Assembly (NCBI GenBank): GCA_027576995.1
Contig: JANBQC010000789.1
Location: forward strand, 1 to 10,836
Source of the DNA: Dimargaris cristalligena
Lineage: Eukaryota; Kickxellomycota; Dimargaritomycetes; Dimargaritales; Dimargaritaceae
DNA: 10,836 bases
Direction of reading: 5' to 3'
The notes beneath the pieces were generated by a model, which saw nothing but the letters and a program-made list of their open reading frames with translations, had not been told where the DNA came from and did no database searches. Position numbers and translations under genes: made by a program. This document shows, piece after piece, positions 7,538 to 10,836 of this stretch (the stretch's first letter is position 1; each line of letters begins with the position of its first letter).

Positions 7538-9855
7538 ATGGCTGCTCAATTGAAAGCTGCTTTCACCAAGTGCCGTGAACAAGGTTAGTGCGACCCTCCG
7601 AATAGGAAGCGGCAAATAATCCGGATACTAACTCCTCCTCTCCCGACAATTTAACAGTCCCGAGGGGTCCAGTGCATCGTACGACCCTCTAAAAAAAAGG
7701 GGGGGAGGTGGGAAGTAATACCCCTCGGCTCCTATAGAGATTCCCGGCCGCCTACACACGCTAAACCCTGTAAATATATTACTATGGCTCCATCCACAAC
7801 GCCCCTTGTACTTCGCTAGGTCGCCCCGCATTGGTGACTTACATCACCGCCGGCTATCCCACCGCTGATTGTACTCCCGATGTACTCCTCGCTGTCCAGC
7901 GCGGTGGTGCCGACGTGATTGAACTCGGTCTACCTTTTACCGATCCCGTGGCTGACGGACCCGCCATCCAGGTGGCCCATTTCGTCTCCCTCCAGAACGG
8001 CACCGACCTGGACCGCTGTTTGGACATGGTCAAGCAGGCCCGGGCCGCCGGTCTGACCGTGCCCGTCGTGTTGATGGGCTACTACAACCCTGTGTACATT
8101 TACGGCGAGGACCGCTTCGTGCAAAAATCGGTGGAGGCCGGAGCCCAGGGCTTCATTATGGTCGATCTGCCCCCCGAAGAAGCCGCCTCGTTCCGTCGTA
8201 CGTGCGTGAGTCACGGCATGAGCTACATCCCCTTGGTGACCCCCGTGACGAGCCGGCAGCGCATCGCCCGCCTCGCGGAATTGGCCGATAGTTTCATTTA
8301 TGCCGTCAGCCGGATGGGTGTGACCGGAGCCCGGGACCAGACGAGTGAGGAACTGCCCGCGTTCCTGAGTCGTATCCGCGAGTACGCTACCGTGCCCATT
8401 GCCGTGGGGTTCGGCCTGTCCACCCCGGAACACTTCCGTGATGTGGGCGAAATGGCCGATGGTGCGGTGGTGGGTAGTAAACTCATTTCCCTGCTCAAGG
8501 AGAGCAAGCCCGAGAACCGCTGCAAGGCCGTGGAGGATTTCTGCCGTCAAATGACCTCCCTGGCCCACCCCGGCCGGTCCACTATTTCCCCGAGTGCCGC
8601 GGCTACCCCATCGACCGCCTCGGCCGCCGCCGCCAGCGACTTGCCCGATCCCGCACGGTTCGGTGGGTTCGGGGGGCAGTACGTTCCCGAAGCCCTATTT
8701 AACTGTTTGGAGGAGCTGACGGCTGCGTACACGGAAGCCAAGAACGATCCGGCCTTCTGGCAGGAGATTGAGGATCTGTACGACTACACCGGCCGTCCCT
8801 CCAAACTCCAATTCGCCGACCGCCTCACCGACCACTGCCAAGGCGCCCAGATTTGGCTAAAGCGGGAGGACCTCAACCATACCGGGTCCCACAAGATCAA
8901 CAACGCCATTGGCCAGATTCTGTTGGCCAAGCGGCTGGGCAAGACCCGTATCATCGCCGAAACCGGGGCCGGACAGCACGGAGTGGCCACAGCTACCGTG
9001 TGCGCCAAATTCGGGTTCGAGTGCGTCGTGTACATGGGATCCGAAGATACCCGCCGCCAGGCCCTTAACGTCTTCCGCATGCGCCTATTGGGCGCCACCG
9101 TCGTACCCGTTTCGAGCGGATCGTGTACCCTCAAGGACGCCACCAACGAAGCCATGCGCGACTGGGTGACCAATGTGGTGAACACACATTACATAATCGG
9201 ATCGGCCATCGGTCCCCACCCGTTCCCCACGCTGGTGCGCGATTTCCAGTCCGTGATTGGGCGCGAGACCCGCCAACAGCTGATGGCTAAAATCGGCAAA
9301 TTGCCCGATGCCGTGGTGGCCTGCGTCGGCGGTGGCAGTAATGCCATCGGGATGTTCCACCCGTTCATTCAGGAACCAACGGTCCGCCTGATCGGCGTAG
9401 AAGCGGCGGGTGACGGGGTGGATACGGACAAGCACTCAGCGACCTTGACCCGCGGTACCCTCGGGGTCTTCCACGGTACCCACACCTACCTGCTCCAGGA
9501 CGCCAACGGGCAAATCATGGAAACCCACAGCATCAGTGCTGGCCTGGACTACCCCGGGGTGGGACCGGAACACTCCTTCCTGCACTTTACCCGGCGGGCC
9601 GAATACGTGGCGGCCTCCAACAAGGACTGTCTGACCGGGTTCCGCGCCCTTTCCCAGTTGGAAGGCATAATCCCGGCGCTGGAATCGTCCCACGCCGTCT
9701 ACGCCGCCATGGAACTGGCTAAGACTTTACCCAAGGAACAGAACATCGTGATTTGTGTCAGCGGACGGGGTGATAAGGACGTCCATACTGTCACGGAAGT
9801 TCTGCCGACTCTGGGTCCCCAGATTGGTTGGGATTTGCGCCTGGAAGACCAGTAA
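7538..9855 (+). CDS. TRP5: Bifunctional tryptophan synthase (alpha-beta fusion)
   Basis: The coding sequence is join(7538..7583, 7820..9855), 693 residues (yeast Trp5 about 707). It carries out the last two steps of tryptophan synthesis in the cytosol. The alpha part cleaves indole-3-glycerol phosphate, and the PLP-dependent beta part joins indole to serine. The alpha domain (about 1-265) has catalytic E50 and D61 in [15 protein letters not shown] (E49/D60 in E. coli TrpA) and the SRMGVTGA loop (179-186). An Ala/Ser/Thr/Pro-rich linker (about 267-289) follows. The beta domain (about 290-693) has [19 protein letters not shown] with PLP lysine K374, E396 in ETGAGQHG (E109 in TrpB), the phosphate loop GGGSN (519-523) and SGRGDKD with S663. 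All key residues are present, so it should be active. The intron splits Gly16; joining gives [11 protein letters not shown], matching the family. The 46-nt first exon would be missed by a plain ORF search, which would start at TTG 7831. Confidence 0.97.
7584..7819 (+). other. TRP5 intron (phase 1, 236 nt) with two branch/acceptor units
   Basis: The donor is GTTAGT at 7584-7589. The acceptor CTAG ends at 7819 and restores the conserved reading frame. An exact TACTAAC branch motif (7626-7632) is followed by an acceptor-like ACAG ending at 7657. A second, weaker branch candidate, GCTAAAC (7760-7766), lies about 53 bases before the productive acceptor, with no AG between. The intron holds a polypurine stretch, A8 then G7 (7691-7705). 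Without splicing a stop follows at once (7586-7588). Confidence 0.85.
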
Positions 9856-9887
9856 GAAAAAAAGAGAGAGAGAGGGAGGGGGGGGGA
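9856..9887 (+). repeat. Purine-only low-complexity tract after the TRP5 stop
   Basis: The 32 bases after the TRP5 TAA are all purine: an A-rich run, then (GA) repeats, then GGG and nine consecutive G (9878-9886). It lies in the TRP5 3' untranslated region. Such tracts can slip in replication and form unusual structures. A role here is unknown. Confidence 0.7.
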
Positions 9888-10040
9888 TGTTGTGTCCCTG
9901 GGGCATTCATAACTGGTAATATTGTTTCCGGTAGGAAATTATAACCCTCCACACCCATTCCCTTGGCTTTTCGCCTAAGAGCTCGATGGTAAGGATCCTC
10001 ATAATGGAGAGGATACTTGAAAAATATCGATTCGAAAACC

Positions 10041-10046
10041 AATAAA
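10041..10046 (+). terminator. Poly(A) signal for TRP5
   Basis: AATAAA at 10041-10046 lies 185 bases after the TRP5 stop. A second copy is at 10079-10084. Either could direct 3'-end formation. Confidence 0.45.
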
Positions 10047-10084
10047 ATGATGAATAATACCTATTGATTCCCACCGGAAATAAA

Positions 10085-10665
10085 ATCTCTAAACCGCGCT
10101 AAAGCGGCGGTCAATTACTATAATGCGTAGAAGGGTTAAGTGAGTGTACCAGTGGACGGAAACTGACGTCCAGGGGATAATTGATACATCCATCACGTAA
10201 GTTATAATAGGCCTTGTATGACCAAAGAATGATAGATTTGAACGGGCGATGAGTTTCTGTAGGTAATGGTGGTAGGTTCTAAAAATATTATACGCATGTG
10301 ATTGACCATATCACCTATGAAGACTTGGGGTTGGCTATGGATGGATGCAATACCCTTCCGTTGCAGAACTAGGAATTGATGAAGCCCAGCCCCCAAAGAT
10401 GAAGTGAAGAAACATTCTTCTACCGCGAGGCATGGTGACATACATTATCTCATGGAACAGGCTATTGACTAGGTGGCCGGATGGGGATGCCCTTGGCCAG
10501 CCCATATTCGGTAGCTGGAAGACCCTACAGTGATTTGCACTGGCTCTTCTGGGGAGTTCGGTGGATGATTTTCTTGAATGCTTGATTGCGTCTTGTTTAA
10601 AAGGAAGCTCCTCATTTTATACTCTGGTGTGGGCAGTAGAGGGTCGAATTGGGCCTTCAGTAAGG
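10085..10665. other. Intergenic region, no gene recognised
   Basis: The stretch has ordinary CpG frequency. Minus-strand open frames (79 and 85 codons, 10441-10202 and 10726-10469) resemble no family I recognise, and their codons look unselected. A 6-bp hairpin, TGGACG (10153-10158) with CGTCCA (10167-10172), is present. Nothing else stands out. Confidence 0.45.
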
Positions 10666-10798
10666 TATATAAATTAGCAACGGTAACCATCCACCCGCGG
10701 TGTGTTGTTGATCTAACCCGTCGCACTGTTTTGCATCATTGCTAGTATTATTACCAACCTCTATTAAGCATTAGCTTGTATTTTAACATTTTACTATA
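10666..10798 (+). promoter_or_regulatory. Likely core promoter of the right-edge gene
   Basis: TATATAAA at 10666-10673 lies 133 bases before the ATG at 10799. A T-rich leader (about 10773-10798) leads into the start. The spacing resembles that upstream of RRP4. Confidence 0.4.
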
Positions 10799-10836
10799 AT
10801 GGGTCCCAACGGCTGGTCATCGCCCGAAGACAACGG
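10799..10836 (+). CDS. Start of an unidentified gene, cut by the window end
   Basis: The ATG at 10799-10801 has A at -3 and G at +4 and opens a frame reading MGPNGWSSPEDN before the sequence ends. Composition switches from AT-rich leader to GC-rich codons (CCC, AAC, GGC, TCG, GAC), as at the starts of the three complete genes, and a TATA-like element lies upstream. Twelve codons are too few to assign a family. A chance ATG cannot be excluded. Confidence 0.5.
   Translation, partial: MGPNGWSSPEDN

Noticed and set aside
7658..7678. Possible 21-nt microexon between two TRP5 introns
   Set aside because: It keeps the frame but inserts seven residues into the strongly conserved [11 protein letters not shown] region; the single 236-nt intron gives the exact family sequence.
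8207..8213. TGAGTCA, a reverse-complement Gcn4 core
   Set aside because: It lies inside TRP5 coding sequence and is explained by the codons there.
7930..8568. 212-codon minus-strand frame opposite TRP5
   Set aside because: It is a shadow of the GC-rich TRP5 exon, as are the other long antisense frames over RRP4, MMM1 and TRP5.
10047..10166. Box C/D snoRNA-like pair (ATGATGA and CTGA)
   Set aside because: The boxes are common by chance, no closing terminal stem or internal C'/D' pair was seen, and the first overlaps a poly(A) signal region.
1..10836. tRNA, rRNA, CRISPR arrays, intact transposons and tandem gene-sized repeats
   Set aside because: I looked for T-loop motifs, regularly spaced repeats and transposase or reverse transcriptase motifs on both strands and saw none that could be supported.

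Overview
The window looks like nuclear DNA of a fungus. It holds three complete protein genes, all on the + strand, and the first codons of a fourth. The genes are GC-rich with C/G-ending codons. Two of them carry one short spliceosomal intron near the 5' end (GT...CTAG, with TACTAAC or CACTAAC-type branch sites). Every start ATG has A at -3. The gene set points to a fungus: MMM1 is a subunit of the ERMES complex, which animals and plants lack, and TRP5 is the single-chain alpha-beta tryptophan synthase typical of fungi. An early-diverging lineage is possible, but that is low-confidence inference.

Layout: 1-73 is a short CpG-bearing edge with a hairpin and a small direct repeat. 74-2251 is gene-free, AT-rich and almost without CpG: one CpG against about 60 GpC by hand count. 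It has no long reading frame. 2252-2926 is the upstream region of RRP4. 2927-3820 is RRP4, an RNA exosome cap subunit with no intron. 3821-4892 is an intergenic and promoter region with adjacent inverted repeats. 4893-6272 is MMM1 in two exons. 6273-7537 is intergenic and ends in the TRP5 promoter, which holds a CCAAT box and a Gcn4/CPC1-type TGACTCA site. 7538-9855 is TRP5 in two exons. 9856-10798 is intergenic. A new coding start lies at 10799 and is cut by the window end.

The three genes do unrelated housekeeping jobs: RNA processing and decay, ER-mitochondria lipid transfer, and tryptophan synthesis. Nothing suggests a cluster or a dedicated new system. The most unusual signal is the CpG desert with its sharp edges, which looks like the mutational footprint of cytosine methylation on silenced, probably repeat-derived DNA. 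The second is the TRP5 intron, which contains two complete branch-point/acceptor units, the first of which would give an early stop. No tRNA, rRNA, CRISPR array or intact mobile element was recognised.
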